DNA from: Streptomyces calvus
GTDB lineage: Bacteria > Actinomycetota > Actinomycetes > Streptomycetales > Streptomycetaceae
Length of the DNA stretch: 64,000 bases
Reading direction: 5' to 3'
Assembly: GCF_006782915.1 (NCBI RefSeq)
Contig: NZ_VCNP01000056.1
Span: 1,037,277 to 1,101,276 of the forward strand
Below are positions 8,197-16,355 of the stretch, in pieces (within the stretch, counting starts at the first letter, position 1; each line of letters opens with the position of its first letter). Under the pieces are notes generated by a model, which did no database searches, was not told where the DNA came from, and was given only the letters and a program-made list of their open reading frames with translations. Made by a program: the position numbers and the translations under genes.

Positions 8197-8934
8197 ATGA
8201 CGGTTCTGGGTCTGCCCGACGGTATTCGCGCCTGCCTCTTCGATCTCGACGGTGTCGTCACGAAGACGGCCGTCGTCCACGCCGCCGCCTGGAAGGAGAT
8301 GTTCGACGCCTTCCTGCGCGAACGGGACGGCGACTCCTTCCGGCCCTTCACCGACGCCGACTACGACGCGTACGTCGACGGCCGTCCGCGCGCCGACGGT
8401 GTGCGCACCTTCCTCGCCTCCCGCGGCGTCGAAATCCCCGAGGGCACGCCCGACGACCCGCCCGACGCCCGCACCGTGCACGGCCTCGGCAACCGCAAGA
8501 ACCGTCTGCTGCTGGCGAGGATCCGCGGCCACGGCGTCGAGGCCTACGACGGCACCCTGCGCTACATCGAGGCGGTCCGCGCCCGCGGGCTGCGCACCGC
8601 GGTCGTCTCCTCCAGCGCCAACTGCCGTGACGTCCTGCGCTCGATCGGCGCCGAGGACCTCTTCGACGTACGGATCGACGGCGTGGTCGCCGCCGAGCGC
8701 GGACTGCCCGGCAAGCCGAAACCGGACACCTTCCTCGCCGCCGCCGAGGACCTCGGCGTGCAGCCCTTCCAGGCCGCGGTGTTCGAGGACGCGCTGGCCG
8801 GCATGGAGGCGGGCCGCGCCGGCCACTTCGGCTACGTCGTCGGTGTCGACCGGGTGGGGCGGACCGACGCCTTGTACGCGCACGGCGCCGACCGCGTCGT
8901 GACGGACCTGGACCTGCTCGGCAGTGGGCGGTGA
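8197..8934 (+). CDS. HAD family hydrolase, beta-phosphoglucomutase-like
   Basis: A 245-aa HAD-IA protein with the nucleophile motif FDLDGVV (Asp16, Asp18), a helical cap (about residues 25-95), motif II VVSSSAN, motif III lysine in GLPGKPKPDTF and motif IV FEDALAGMEAG. This pattern is that of beta-phosphoglucomutases and related sugar phosphatases, which often pair with GH65 phosphorylases. A GH65 phosphorylase lies at 32500-34869, about 23.6 kb away, so a functional link is possible but not an operon. The start is ATG 8197; only a weak GGGGAA lies upstream. It is divergent from the kinase gene. Confidence 0.87.
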   Translation: MTVLGLPDGIRACLFDLDGVVTKTAVVHAAAWKEMFDAFLRERDGDSFRPFTDADYDAYVDGRPRADGVRTFLASRGVEIPEGTPDDPPDARTVHGLGNRKNRLLLARIRGHGVEAYDGTLRYIEAVRARGLRTAVVSSSANCRDVLRSIGAEDLFDVRIDGVVAAERGLPGKPKPDTFLAAAEDLGVQPFQAAVFEDALAGMEAGRAGHFGYVVGVDRVGRTDALYAHGADRVVTDLDLLGSGR

Positions 8935-9019
8935 CCACCGGCGAGCGGCTCCGGCTGGGCGGCGCCGCGCTCACCGGCCAGGACCCGCGCACACCGTGGT
9001 GCCGTGACCCGTGCGCGGA

Positions 9020-9050
9020 CACGGCCCGCCGTGCGCGCAGCCGGGCCGTG
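9020..9050 (+). terminator. Hairpin downstream of the HAD gene
   Basis: CACGGCCCG (9020-9028) pairs with CGGGCCGTG (9042-9050) across 13 bases. It lies about 85 bases after the HAD stop and has no T-run, like many Streptomyces terminators. Confidence 0.45.
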
Positions 9051-9130
9051 GCGGAGGGCCCGGTGCGGGTGAGGCGGTTGGCCGTATACCGCCCTGCGCG
9101 CCCGACGCCCGCGGGTTAGTTTGTCCCTGT

Positions 9131-9154
9131 TTTCCGGAAACGTTGTCCGGAAAC
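9131..9154. promoter_or_regulatory. Palindrome / direct-repeat operator upstream of the membrane protein gene
   Basis: TTTCCGG (9131-9137) and CCGGAAA (9147-9153) are perfect inverted arms with nine bases between them. TTTCCGGAAA (9131-9140) is itself palindromic, and TCCGGAAAC occurs twice with a 13-base period. The site is about 80 bases upstream of the start at 9235. Confidence 0.5.
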
Positions 9155-9234
9155 CCGGTTCCCCCACCCCGGCCCGTGGAACGCACGGCCGCTGGAAACC
9201 GGGCCCCATGACGCGCGGGAACGAAGGACGGACG

Positions 9235-10734
9235 ATGAGCGACGGCCCCGGTGCCCTCCTCGCCGGCACCCGGCGGCGCGGCGAGCGGTGGCCCGCGCCG
9301 CACACCCGCCGTCGCACACGCCGGCCCGGGCCGCTCGCGCTGCTCGCCGCCGTCTTCGCGCTCGCCCAACTCGCCCTCGTCCGACCGGTGCTGGGACTCG
9401 GCTGGGACGAGATCGTTTACGTCAGCCAGGTCACCTCCCACCACCCGGCCGCCTTCTTCAGCGCGCCCCGCTCCCGGGGCGTCTCCCTGCTGGTGGCACC
9501 CGTGGCGTCCTGGTCGTCGTCCACGGTGCTGCTGCGCGTCCACCTGGCCGTGCTCTCCGCCCTCGCCCTGTACCTGGCCCTGCGCTGCTGGCGCGGTCTG
9601 TTCCCGACCCGGGTGCTGGTCACCGCGGGAGCCTTCTTCGCCTCCCTGTGGGTGACGCTCTTCTACGGCCCCCAGGCCATGCCCAACTACTGGGTCGCCG
9701 TCGGCGCGCTGATCACCGTCGGCTGCCTGCTGCGCCACCGCGCCGACCCCGCGCCCCGCGGCCCGCTGTGGGGCGTGGTGGCGGGGGCCGCGCTCATGGC
9801 GTGGATGCGGCCCGCCGACGCCGTCTGGGTGACGGTCCCGCTCCTCGTCACCGTCCTCGCCCTCCGGTCACCGCGACTGCTGCTCGCCCTCGTGGGCGGA
9901 CTCGCGGCCGGTGCCGTTCCGTGGGCGGTCGAGGCGTACGCCGCGTTCGGCGGCCTGCGGGAGCGGCTGGCCGAGGCCTCCCGCATCCAGGGCGGGCTCG
10001 GCTGGCAGATCGCCGTCGACGACCAGCTCCGCAGCCTGGGCGGCCGGGCCCTGTGCCGCCCCTGCACCGGGTCGATGCCCCACCCGGTGATCACCCTGTG
10101 GTGGTTCGTCCTGCCGCTGCTCGCCGTCCTCGGGCTGATCGTCGCCGTACGGGCCCGGCGCACCCTGCGCACGCTGCTGCCGCTGGCCTGCGCCACGACC
10201 TCCGCGCTCCCGTACCTGTTCATGATCGGCTACGCGGCGCCCCGCTTCCTCCAGCCCGCCTACGCCCTCCTCGCGATCCCGGTCGCCGACGCCCTGTGGC
10301 ACCTGGTCACCGCACCGCGCGGAAGGTGGCGGCCGACCGTCAGGGCACTGGTCGCGCTCGGGCTGGCCGGCCATCTGACGGTGCAGCTGACGGTCCTGGT
10401 GTACACGGTGGACCGCAACGTCGACAGCCGCCGTGACTGGGCCCGCACGGCCGGCGAACTGCACCGGCTCGGTGTCCGCCCGCCCTGCCTGGTCACCGGC
10501 CACGAGGCCATCCCGATCGGCTACTACACCGGCTGCTCCTCCGGCGCGACCTCCGGCAACAACGAGAACACCACGGTCGCCGAGATCGTCCGCACCGCCG
10601 GGCGCATTCCCGTCGCCGCGTTCACCGGCCCCGGCGGTACGCCGCCCGGCTACGCCCGCGACTGGCCCGCCCACCGGATCGGCGGCCTCGAGGCCCGTAT
10701 CGCCCCGGCGCCGGGCTCCGTCCCCGCCGGATGA
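9235..10734 (+). CDS. Polytopic membrane protein, possible GT-C fold glycosyltransferase
   Basis: A 499-aa protein with a basic N-terminus and about ten hydrophobic spans. An Asp-Glu pair (GWDE, residues 56-59) sits just after the first span, where GT-C glycosyltransferases (PMT/ArnT type) carry acidic residues in the first outer loop. A C-terminal extracytoplasmic stretch contains cysteines. This suggests transfer from a lipid-linked sugar, but no specific family is recognised. The ATG at 9235 has GAAGGAC six bases upstream. It is monocistronic by spacing and preceded by a distinctive palindrome (9131-9153). Confidence 0.65.
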   Translation: MSDGPGALLAGTRRRGERWPAPHTRRRTRRPGPLALLAAVFALAQLALVRPVLGLGWDEIVYVSQVTSHHPAAFFSAPRSRGVSLLVAPVASWSSSTVLLRVHLAVLSALALYLALRCWRGLFPTRVLVTAGAFFASLWVTLFYGPQAMPNYWVAVGALITVGCLLRHRADPAPRGPLWGVVAGAALMAWMRPADAVWVTVPLLVTVLALRSPRLLLALVGGLAAGAVPWAVEAYAAFGGLRERLAEASRIQGGLGWQIAVDDQLRSLGGRALCRPCTGSMPHPVITLWWFVLPLLAVLGLIVAVRARRTLRTLLPLACATTSALPYLFMIGYAAPRFLQPAYALLAIPVADALWHLVTAPRGRWRPTVRALVALGLAGHLTVQLTVLVYTVDRNVDSRRDWARTAGELHRLGVRPPCLVTGHEAIPIGYYTGCSSGATSGNNENTTVAEIVRTAGRIPVAAFTGPGGTPPGYARDWPAHRIGGLEARIAPAPGSVPAG

Positions 10735-10831
10735 GGACCGTCGGCGTCCCGCCGTCCGGTGTTTCCCGCGCGGCCGGGCCAGGTAGGAGTCGGTTGTCGG
10801 TGCGCGGACGGGCGACGAGGGGGCGGACGGC

Positions 10832-11677
10832 ATGACGGCGAGCGATCACGAAGGGCGGCTGGGGGAGGAGTTCTTCACTCCGGGGACCTCGTCCTTCACC
10901 GAGTTCCTGGCGGCCCACCGACCCGACCTGCCGGCCCCGCGCGCCCTGCCCGACGACGTCCGCGGTGTGCGGGCCCCGCACGGCACCACCGTTCTCGCGC
11001 TCACGTACCGCGACGGCGTGCTGGTCGCCGGCGACCGCAGGGCCACGCTGGGCCATCTGATCGCCCAGCGCGACCTGGAGAAGGTGCTGCCCGCCGACGA
11101 CCACACCGCGATCGCGATTGCCGGGTCCGTGGGCATCGCCCTGGACATGGTGCGGCTCTACCAGGTCGAACTCGCGCACTTCGAGAAGATCGAGGGCGTC
11201 CCCATGACCCTCGCGGCGAAGGCGACCCGGCTGGCGACCATGATCCGGCAGAACCTCGCGCAGGCCATGCAGGGCCTCGCCGTCGTCCCGCTGCTCGCCG
11301 GCTACGACAGCGCAGGGCCCGGCGGGGGACGCGGCCGGATCTTCTCCTTCGACGCCGTCGGCGGCCGCTACGAGAAGGACGGCTTCCACGCCGAGGGCTC
11401 CGGCTCGCCGTACGCCAGGGGAGCGCTGAAGAAGCTGTACCGGCCGGAGATGACCCGTGAGGAGGCCGCCCTGGCCGCCCTGGAGGCGCTCTACGACGCG
11501 GCCGACGACGACTCCGCGACCGGCGGCCCGGACCTGGCACGCCGCATCTTCCCGGTCGTGTCGGTCATCACCGAGGACGGCTACGAACGGCTCGCCGAGG
11601 CGGAGACGCGGCGGCTGAGCGTCGCCGTGGTCGAACGGCGGCAATCCCGGCCCGACGGCCCGAACGCGCCCGTGTGA
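10832..11677 (+). CDS. prcB2: 20S proteasome beta subunit, orphan paralogue
   Basis: A 281-aa Ntn-hydrolase of the actinobacterial PrcB family. A 51-residue propeptide (including TPGTSSFTEFL) ends at HG before Thr52, the expected mature N-terminal nucleophile. Mature Thr1, Asp17 (AGD) and Lys33 (LEK) are present, as are the GSGSPYARG serine and the DDDSATGGPD Asp/Ser pair, so the active site looks intact. Genuine prcB genes precede prcA and sit near pup, dop and arc; none of these is in this window. It must either join a PrcA encoded elsewhere or form homomeric rings (inference). GAGGGGG precedes the ATG. Confidence 0.92.
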   Translation: MTASDHEGRLGEEFFTPGTSSFTEFLAAHRPDLPAPRALPDDVRGVRAPHGTTVLALTYRDGVLVAGDRRATLGHLIAQRDLEKVLPADDHTAIAIAGSVGIALDMVRLYQVELAHFEKIEGVPMTLAAKATRLATMIRQNLAQAMQGLAVVPLLAGYDSAGPGGGRGRIFSFDAVGGRYEKDGFHAEGSGSPYARGALKKLYRPEMTREEAALAALEALYDAADDDSATGGPDLARRIFPVVSVITEDGYERLAEAETRRLSVAVVERRQSRPDGPNAPV

Positions 11678-11798
11678 CCTCGCCCCGCGCGGCGGGTTCC
11701 CTGTCGTCCGGCGCACGGGGTTAGAGATCGCGTCACGGGAAACGCGGATCTGACACCGCGGACGATACGAGCCGACGCAGCGTGACAGGGAGGCAGCC

Positions 11799-12293
11799 AT
11801 GGGCAGCGAACCGATGGCCGACGACGTGTACCAGCCCACCGGGAGCAACGAGGAGCAGGAGGACGCCGCGCCGCTCGACATGCAGGACGCCCTCGACGAG
11901 CGGTCCTACGACGACACCCTGGACGAGGGCTACTCGCCACCGGAGAAGCCCCTGGGCGTCACCAAGTACGGCACCACGGCCGCCGAGCAGCACGACGGGG
12001 AGAGCCTCGACCAGCGGCTGGCGCAGGAGGTGCCCGACGCGTCCGGGCCCGCGGGTGACGAGGTGGGCGACCTGCCGGGCGGTGAGGGCGAGCCGGTCGA
12101 CCCGCAGGCGGGCACCGACCGTGCCGGACGCCTGGTCGCGCCCGACGAGGGCGCCCGCAGCGACACCACGAAGGAGTCCGTGGCCGACGACGTGGGCATC
12201 GACGGCGGGGCCGCCGGGGCGGAGGAAGCCGCGGTCCACGTCGTCGAGGAGGACACCGTGCTGCCCGAGGACCGGGACCGGGACGGGGCCTGA
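11799..12293 (+). CDS. DUF5709 family acidic protein
   Basis: A 164-aa, strongly acidic, low-complexity protein with the PLDMQDALDERSYDDTLDEG segment typical of DUF5709 proteins, which are common in Streptomyces and of unknown function. It has no signal peptide or membrane span and is probably disordered. The ATG at 11799 has GGGAGG upstream; an in-frame ATG at 11814 is less well placed. It follows the orphan proteasome beta gene by 121 bases on the same strand, which may be coincidental. Confidence 0.8.
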   Translation: MGSEPMADDVYQPTGSNEEQEDAAPLDMQDALDERSYDDTLDEGYSPPEKPLGVTKYGTTAAEQHDGESLDQRLAQEVPDASGPAGDEVGDLPGGEGEPVDPQAGTDRAGRLVAPDEGARSDTTKESVADDVGIDGGAAGAEEAAVHVVEEDTVLPEDRDRDGA

Positions 12294-12466
12294 GACGCCT
12301 GACGACGAGGATCGGGCGGAACCTGCCTGAGGGACGACGAGGTTGAACCTGAAGGGCGACCGGGACCGGGCTGAGCCTGAGGCGCCCCGCGAGGGCAGCC
12401 GGAACGACCGTTCTCGAGGCACCCCGCCACCTGATGACCGGGACGGACGGCACCCGAGGCCGGACA

Positions 12467-12518
12467 GGGCGGCGCCGCCGGTCCGCAGCCGTGAGGCCGC
12501 GGACCGGCGGCGCCGTCC
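12467..12518. terminator. Long hairpin between convergent genes
   Basis: GGCGCCGCCGGTCCGC (12471-12486) pairs perfectly with GCGGACCGGCGGCGCC (12499-12514), and pairing extends outward to about 12467/12518. The loop is 12 bases. It can end transcription from both the DUF5709 gene and the 12625 gene. Nothing else is evident in 12294-12624. Confidence 0.7.
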
Positions 12519-12624
12519 CGTCCCGTGTGCAACCCCTTCAGCGCGAGGCGCTCCGTGACCCCTTCGCCGGGGACGCGCCCCGGAACTTCGCCGACAGGGC
12601 CCCCGGGTCAGGGGACGCGGGGAT

Positions 12625-12831
12625 TCAGGGCAGCATCTTGTCCAGGGCGGCGGGCCCCTCCTCGGCCAGCTTCCGCTTGGCCCAGTCGAGGTTGTGCGGC
12701 GTGAGGTCCTTGCCCGAGGCAAGGACCAGGTCCTCCGGCGACACATCGGTGCCGGTGCGGGCGTGGAGCAGGCTGTCCGGGGTGGTGCGGTCCTCGGGCT
12801 GCCGGGACGCGTCGGGCTGGGACGTCGACAT
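12625..12831 (-). CDS. Small conserved hypothetical protein
   Basis: A 68-aa charged, soluble protein with a Ser/Asp/Pro-rich N-terminal half and a helical C-terminal half ending in AEEGPAALDKMLP. It has no recognised domain. The coding call rests on the AGGAG seven bases before the ATG, coding-like third-position GC, and a terminator-flanked single-gene context. Similar short proteins are common in Streptomyces genomes. Confidence 0.6.
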   Translation of the reverse strand: MSTSQPDASRQPEDRTTPDSLLHARTGTDVSPEDLVLASGKDLTPHNLDWAKRKLAEEGPAALDKMLP

Positions 12832-13056
12832 CTTCTGGCTCCTCGGGTCCGGTTCGCTGTTGCGGCCCCGGTGCTGTCATCGGGTCCGATATCTCACCAT
12901 TCAACGCGGGAGCCCGCCGTGCATCCGGAACGCTCGCGGCACCGCGGTGAAGGGCCGCCTCCTGGATCCCGGGGTACCTTCCCGGGCCCGCGGGAAACCT
13001 GCTCCTGCGGTGCGGGCCCGGGTCGCACACCCCGGCGGGGAAACGCACGCGAGGCT

Positions 13057-13129
13057 GCCGTGCCGGTCCAGCCGGACTGCCCTGACTGTCCGGACTGCCA
13101 GCACTCCGGTCCGGCCGGACCGGCACGGC
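13057..13129 (-). terminator. Terminator hairpin after the GH64 gene
   Basis: A 21-nt arm (13057-13077) pairs with 13109-13129 with a single mismatch, around a 31-nt loop. The right arm also contains the palindrome GGTCCGGCCGGACC. It lies eight bases past the glucanase stop on the minus strand. I see no gene or motif in the remainder of 12832-13056. Confidence 0.65.
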
Positions 13130-13136
13130 GGCCGGA

Positions 13137-14339
13137 CTAGAAGGGGCTGATCGTCAGCTGCAGGCCCGTCGGGGCCGTGTCCTGGATGTACGAGGCGAAG
13201 TCGGCCACGTCGTCGAAGGCGAAGCCGTACGCCTTGCCGTCCTCGGTGGCCGTGTGCATGGCCTTGGAGTAGTGGTTGGTCAGCTCGGTGCCGTAGAAGA
13301 CCGACGCGTCGGTGGTCGGCTGGTCGGGGTGGCTGAGGAGCGTCGAACGGTTGAAGCCGGCGCCCAGCACCGCGGCGACCGGCCCGGTGGTGCCGTCGTT
13401 CGGGGCGGCGAGGGCGCCGTCGCAGAACAGCACGTCCCGCGTCGACGGCTTGCCGAACGAGGCCTGGGCGGGCCCGTCGAAGGTGAACCGGTCGCCGCGC
13501 ACCCGGCCGGTGAACGTGCCGGCATTGGTGGTGATCTTGAGGTCCTTGCCGGTGTAGGTGCTCCACACCTCGTCGATGTACTGGGCGAAGTAGTCCTCGG
13601 CGAACAGGCCGGCGTCCAGCCCGTGGCCGGGGGCGATGATCCGGGTCTCGTCCACGACGAGCCGGGAGAAGGCCTCCACCTCCTTGACGGCGGCGAACGC
13701 GGCCGCGCGGCCGCCCTCGCGCACGGTGCCGGTCGTCTGCTCCTTGGAGCCGGTGAGCCGGATGCTCAGCGGCACGCTGAACATGTCGACCATCGTCGTG
13801 TTGCAGAACATGCCGGAGGAGTTGTACGTGAACTCGGCGCAGTCGTGCAGCACGCCGTAGTTGGGGTCGGAGGAGACCCAGCCGGCCGGGTACTGCAGCG
13901 CGGCGTTGCCGTTGCCGTCCGTGACGGCCTTCAGCTTGAGCTTCCCGCCGAGCGCCACGTAGATCCGGCCCGACATGTACGGCAGGGACAGCTTGGTCTC
14001 GCCGCCGGACAGGCTGATCGCGTAGTCGGTGAAGCCGTCGGAGCCGTTGTCGGACGCGGCGATCGGGGCCAGCGTGCCGTCGGGGGTGAGGCGCACCTGA
14101 CGGCCGTCCGCGTTGCCCACGACGTACAGGTGCACGTTCGCGTTGTCGAAGGAGCCGCTGTTGTTCACGATCGTCAGCGGCAGGGGCCCCGCCGCCGCGG
14201 CTTTGGCCCTGCGCTCACCGGACTGCCCCGCGAGGGCGTGCGGAGCGAGCGCGGCCGCGGCGGGGACGGCCACGGCGGCTCCGCCGAGGGCGAAGAGAAG
14301 CTTGCGGCGGCCGAGGTTGCGCTGGTGACGAGGAGTCAT
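13137..14339 (-). CDS. Secreted GH64 beta-1,3-glucanase
   Basis: A 400-aa exported protein. A twin-arginine-type signal (RRKLLFALGG, then a hydrophobic stretch and an Ala-rich cleavage region near residue 38) precedes a full GH64 (laminaripentaose-producing glucanase) domain, recognised by PLTIVNNSG, YVVGNADGRQVRL, CAEFTYN and YSKAMHTATEDGKAYGFAFDD. The enzyme would cleave fungal-wall beta-1,3-glucan outside the cell. No carbohydrate-binding module is appended. GGAG eight bases before ATG 14339 fixes the start. A perfect LacI-type palindrome 88 bases upstream suggests repression by a sugar-responsive regulator. Confidence 0.9.
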   Translation of the reverse strand: MTPRHQRNLGRRKLLFALGGAAVAVPAAAALAPHALAGQSGERRAKAAAAGPLPLTIVNNSGSFDNANVHLYVVGNADGRQVRLTPDGTLAPIAASDNGSDGFTDYAISLSGGETKLSLPYMSGRIYVALGGKLKLKAVTDGNGNAALQYPAGWVSSDPNYGVLHDCAEFTYNSSGMFCNTTMVDMFSVPLSIRLTGSKEQTTGTVREGGRAAAFAAVKEVEAFSRLVVDETRIIAPGHGLDAGLFAEDYFAQYIDEVWSTYTGKDLKITTNAGTFTGRVRGDRFTFDGPAQASFGKPSTRDVLFCDGALAAPNDGTTGPVAAVLGAGFNRSTLLSHPDQPTTDASVFYGTELTNHYSKAMHTATEDGKAYGFAFDDVADFASYIQDTAPTGLQLTISPF

Positions 14340-14426
14340 GTGGGGGTCTCCTGGAGTGTTCGTGCGGCTTCCTGACCGCGCCGGGCCGGCGTGGGGGGAC
14401 GGACACGGGAGGCGCCCTCGGCGTGC

Positions 14427-14440
14427 TGAGAGCGCTCTCA
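14427..14440. promoter_or_regulatory. LacI-family operator upstream of the GH64 gene
   Basis: TGAGAGCGCTCTCA is a perfect 14-bp palindrome centred on CG, very close to the CebR-type box (TGGGAGCGCTCCCA) that controls glucan/cellobiose genes in Streptomyces. It is 88 bases upstream of the glucanase start. Confidence 0.75.
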
Positions 14441-14568
14441 TGCCCGCGGGCCGGGACCGGCGCGGGTTTCGATGGTAGGGACAGCGACGGGTCCCGCCAA
14501 TGGTCCGACTTGTCCTCAACCCGCGTTGACCTGCGCCTACTTGAAACGCCGACGAAGAGCCCACGAGG

Positions 14569-14600
14569 GCTTAACCGGCCTTTAAGGGTGACTTAAGGCG
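14569..14600. promoter_or_regulatory. TTAA-rich dyads
   Basis: CTTAA and TTAAG arms around seven bases, followed by the palindrome CTTAAG, form a small AT-rich cluster between the GH64 promoter and the MFS 3' end. It could be part of the GH64 promoter region or an operator. Function is unclear. Confidence 0.25.
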
Positions 14601-14627
14601 AGCGGAGCGGGCGAACACGGAGCGCGC

Positions 14628-14641
14628 TGAGAGCGCTCCAT
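14628..14641. promoter_or_regulatory. Second, degenerate LacI-type site
   Basis: TGAGAGCGCTCCAT matches 11 of 14 positions of the perfect palindrome 200 bases away (14427-14440). Both are on the GH64 side of the MFS stop, so DNA looping between two sites is possible. Confidence 0.4.
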
Positions 14642-14746
14642 TGCGCAGCGGACGGGGAGGACGGGCGGGGCGCGGGACGGGGCGGGCAGGAGCGGCAGGG
14701 TGTGCGAGGGCTTCGAAGTGCCGAGCTGGCGTCACCCGGTGAGCGA

Positions 14747-15985
14747 CTACCTCGGGTCGGCTCGTACGTCGGCCGTCTCGACGCGGACGGCTCGGGCGCG
14801 GACCACGAAGGGCCGGGACAGGACGGTGATGGCGACGGAGACCGCGGCCACGGCCGTGATGGCGGTGGCGGGGGCGGAGTGCTGGGCAACGCCGCCGGCG
14901 ACCGCGGCTCCGATGCCCTGCCACGTCATCCGCCCGGCGGACTCGACTCCCTGGACCTGGCCGCGGACCGGATCGGGGGTCAGCTCCAGAAGTTGCTCCT
15001 GGAGCGGCAGGGTGGCGGCGAACCCGGCACTGGCGATGCACACCGCGGCTGTCGCCACCGGCACCGGCGGGTGGAGGACGAACAGCAGGTAAGGGACGGC
15101 GAGCAGCAGTCGCAGGGGGAACGCACAGCGGCGTCGCTGCCCGGCGGTGAGCAGTCGGCCGACCGTCAGGTCACCGAGGAGCATGCCTGCCGATCCGGCG
15201 GCCAGGAAGGCGCCGGCGTGCTCCGGGGCGTAGGAGATGAACAGCGCCTCGCAACCGACGACCAGGCCGTTGGGGACCCACAGGTTCAGCAGCAGCGCGC
15301 GGTGGCCGGAGTGGGAGAAGAGCGCGATGTTCGTCTTCCAGGTCCGGCGCAGTCCGGGCCGGGAGGCCGGACGGATCGAGCGTTCCCGGACAGTCGCCGC
15401 CACGATGACCGATCCGGCTCCGGTCAGGGCCGCCGCGGCGACGAAGACCTCCTGCGGGCTCAGGTACCGCAGAAGTACCGCGCCGGTGGCGTAGCCGAGG
15501 ACGGCCGTGCCGCCCGAGGTGATGTTCATCAGTGAACGTGCCAGTGCGTACGTGGAGTCCGGCACCACCTCGGCGAGCAACCCCATCCGTGTTCCCGTGC
15601 CCAGGGACTGGAGGAATCCCAGCACGAGGAGCAGGCCGAACCGGGCGGCGAGCGGCAGCCCGGGAACCGCCTGTGCGGCCACACCCACGAGCGAGACGCA
15701 CTGGAGCGCGACGAGGGTCCGGCGCGGGCGCTTTCCGTCCGCGACCGACATGAGCGTCAGCGCACCGAGCACCGTCGCGAACGTGGAGCCGTACATGCTG
15801 ACGGCGGTCAGGAACGGGGAGTTGGTCCGATGGTTGACCAGCGTGCCGAGCGCGAAGCCCGACAAGGTGCTCGCGGCGACCGTCAGGGTGAAGCCGGCGT
15901 ACAAGCCGGCGAACTCACGGTTGCGGAGCAGGCCACGGTAGCCGGCGGTGGGAGACGTGCTGGGTGCGGAGGTGTCGGAAGGCAT
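14747..15985 (-). CDS. MFS transporter
   Basis: A 412-aa polytopic membrane protein of the major facilitator superfamily, with about 10-12 spans. The first half contains RNREFAGLYAGFTLTVAAS and the cytoplasmic-loop motif DGKRPRRTLV between TM2 and TM3. A charged central loop (about residues 190-215) separates the two halves. The family exports drugs or metabolites, and no substrate can be assigned. GGAGG eight bases before ATG 15985 fixes the start. A TAAAAT -10-like hexamer on the minus strand lies near 16036-16041. It is a single gene; both neighbours on this strand are more than 300 bases away. Confidence 0.85.
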   Translation of the reverse strand: MPSDTSAPSTSPTAGYRGLLRNREFAGLYAGFTLTVAASTLSGFALGTLVNHRTNSPFLTAVSMYGSTFATVLGALTLMSVADGKRPRRTLVALQCVSLVGVAAQAVPGLPLAARFGLLLVLGFLQSLGTGTRMGLLAEVVPDSTYALARSLMNITSGGTAVLGYATGAVLLRYLSPQEVFVAAAALTGAGSVIVAATVRERSIRPASRPGLRRTWKTNIALFSHSGHRALLLNLWVPNGLVVGCEALFISYAPEHAGAFLAAGSAGMLLGDLTVGRLLTAGQRRRCAFPLRLLLAVPYLLFVLHPPVPVATAAVCIASAGFAATLPLQEQLLELTPDPVRGQVQGVESAGRMTWQGIGAAVAGGVAQHSAPATAITAVAAVSVAITVLSRPFVVRARAVRVETADVRADPR

Positions 15986-16223
15986 GAAAAAAGCCTCCGG
16001 GCACACCCACGTGGCGTGCCGAAGGCCAACGCACCCATTTTAGCACCGGGTTGTCCGGCGTCCTGGGCCGTGACGTCGCGGGCCGGGACCGTCGGCCCCT
16101 CGAGGCCGCGCTCACGGCACCGGCCGCGCCAGGACAGCCCACGCGCCCGGCGGGAGTTCCACGGGTTCGCCGCCGAGGTCCGCGTGGGGGTGTCCGCGCC
16201 GGAGTCGTTCACGCGCCGGCGCC

Positions 16224-16355
16224 CGGTCGGGGCGTTCCGTCGCGCAGCAGTGCCTCGGCCGTGGCCAGGTCAGGGCGTTCTGTCGCGCAGCAGTGCCTCC
16301 GCCGTGGCCCGGTCAGGGCGTTCCGTCGCGCAGCAGCGCCTCGGCCGTGGCCAGG
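16224..16355. repeat. 43-nt tandem repeat, three copies, including the 3' end of the dehydrogenase gene
   Basis: Near-identical 43-nt units begin at 16231, 16274 and 16317. The third lies inside the 3' end of the Gfo/Idh/MocA gene and encodes its last residues, while the other two are out-of-frame copies beyond the stop. Only a few substitutions separate them. The rest of the 15986-16312 gap shows only the MFS promoter region. Confidence 0.85.
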
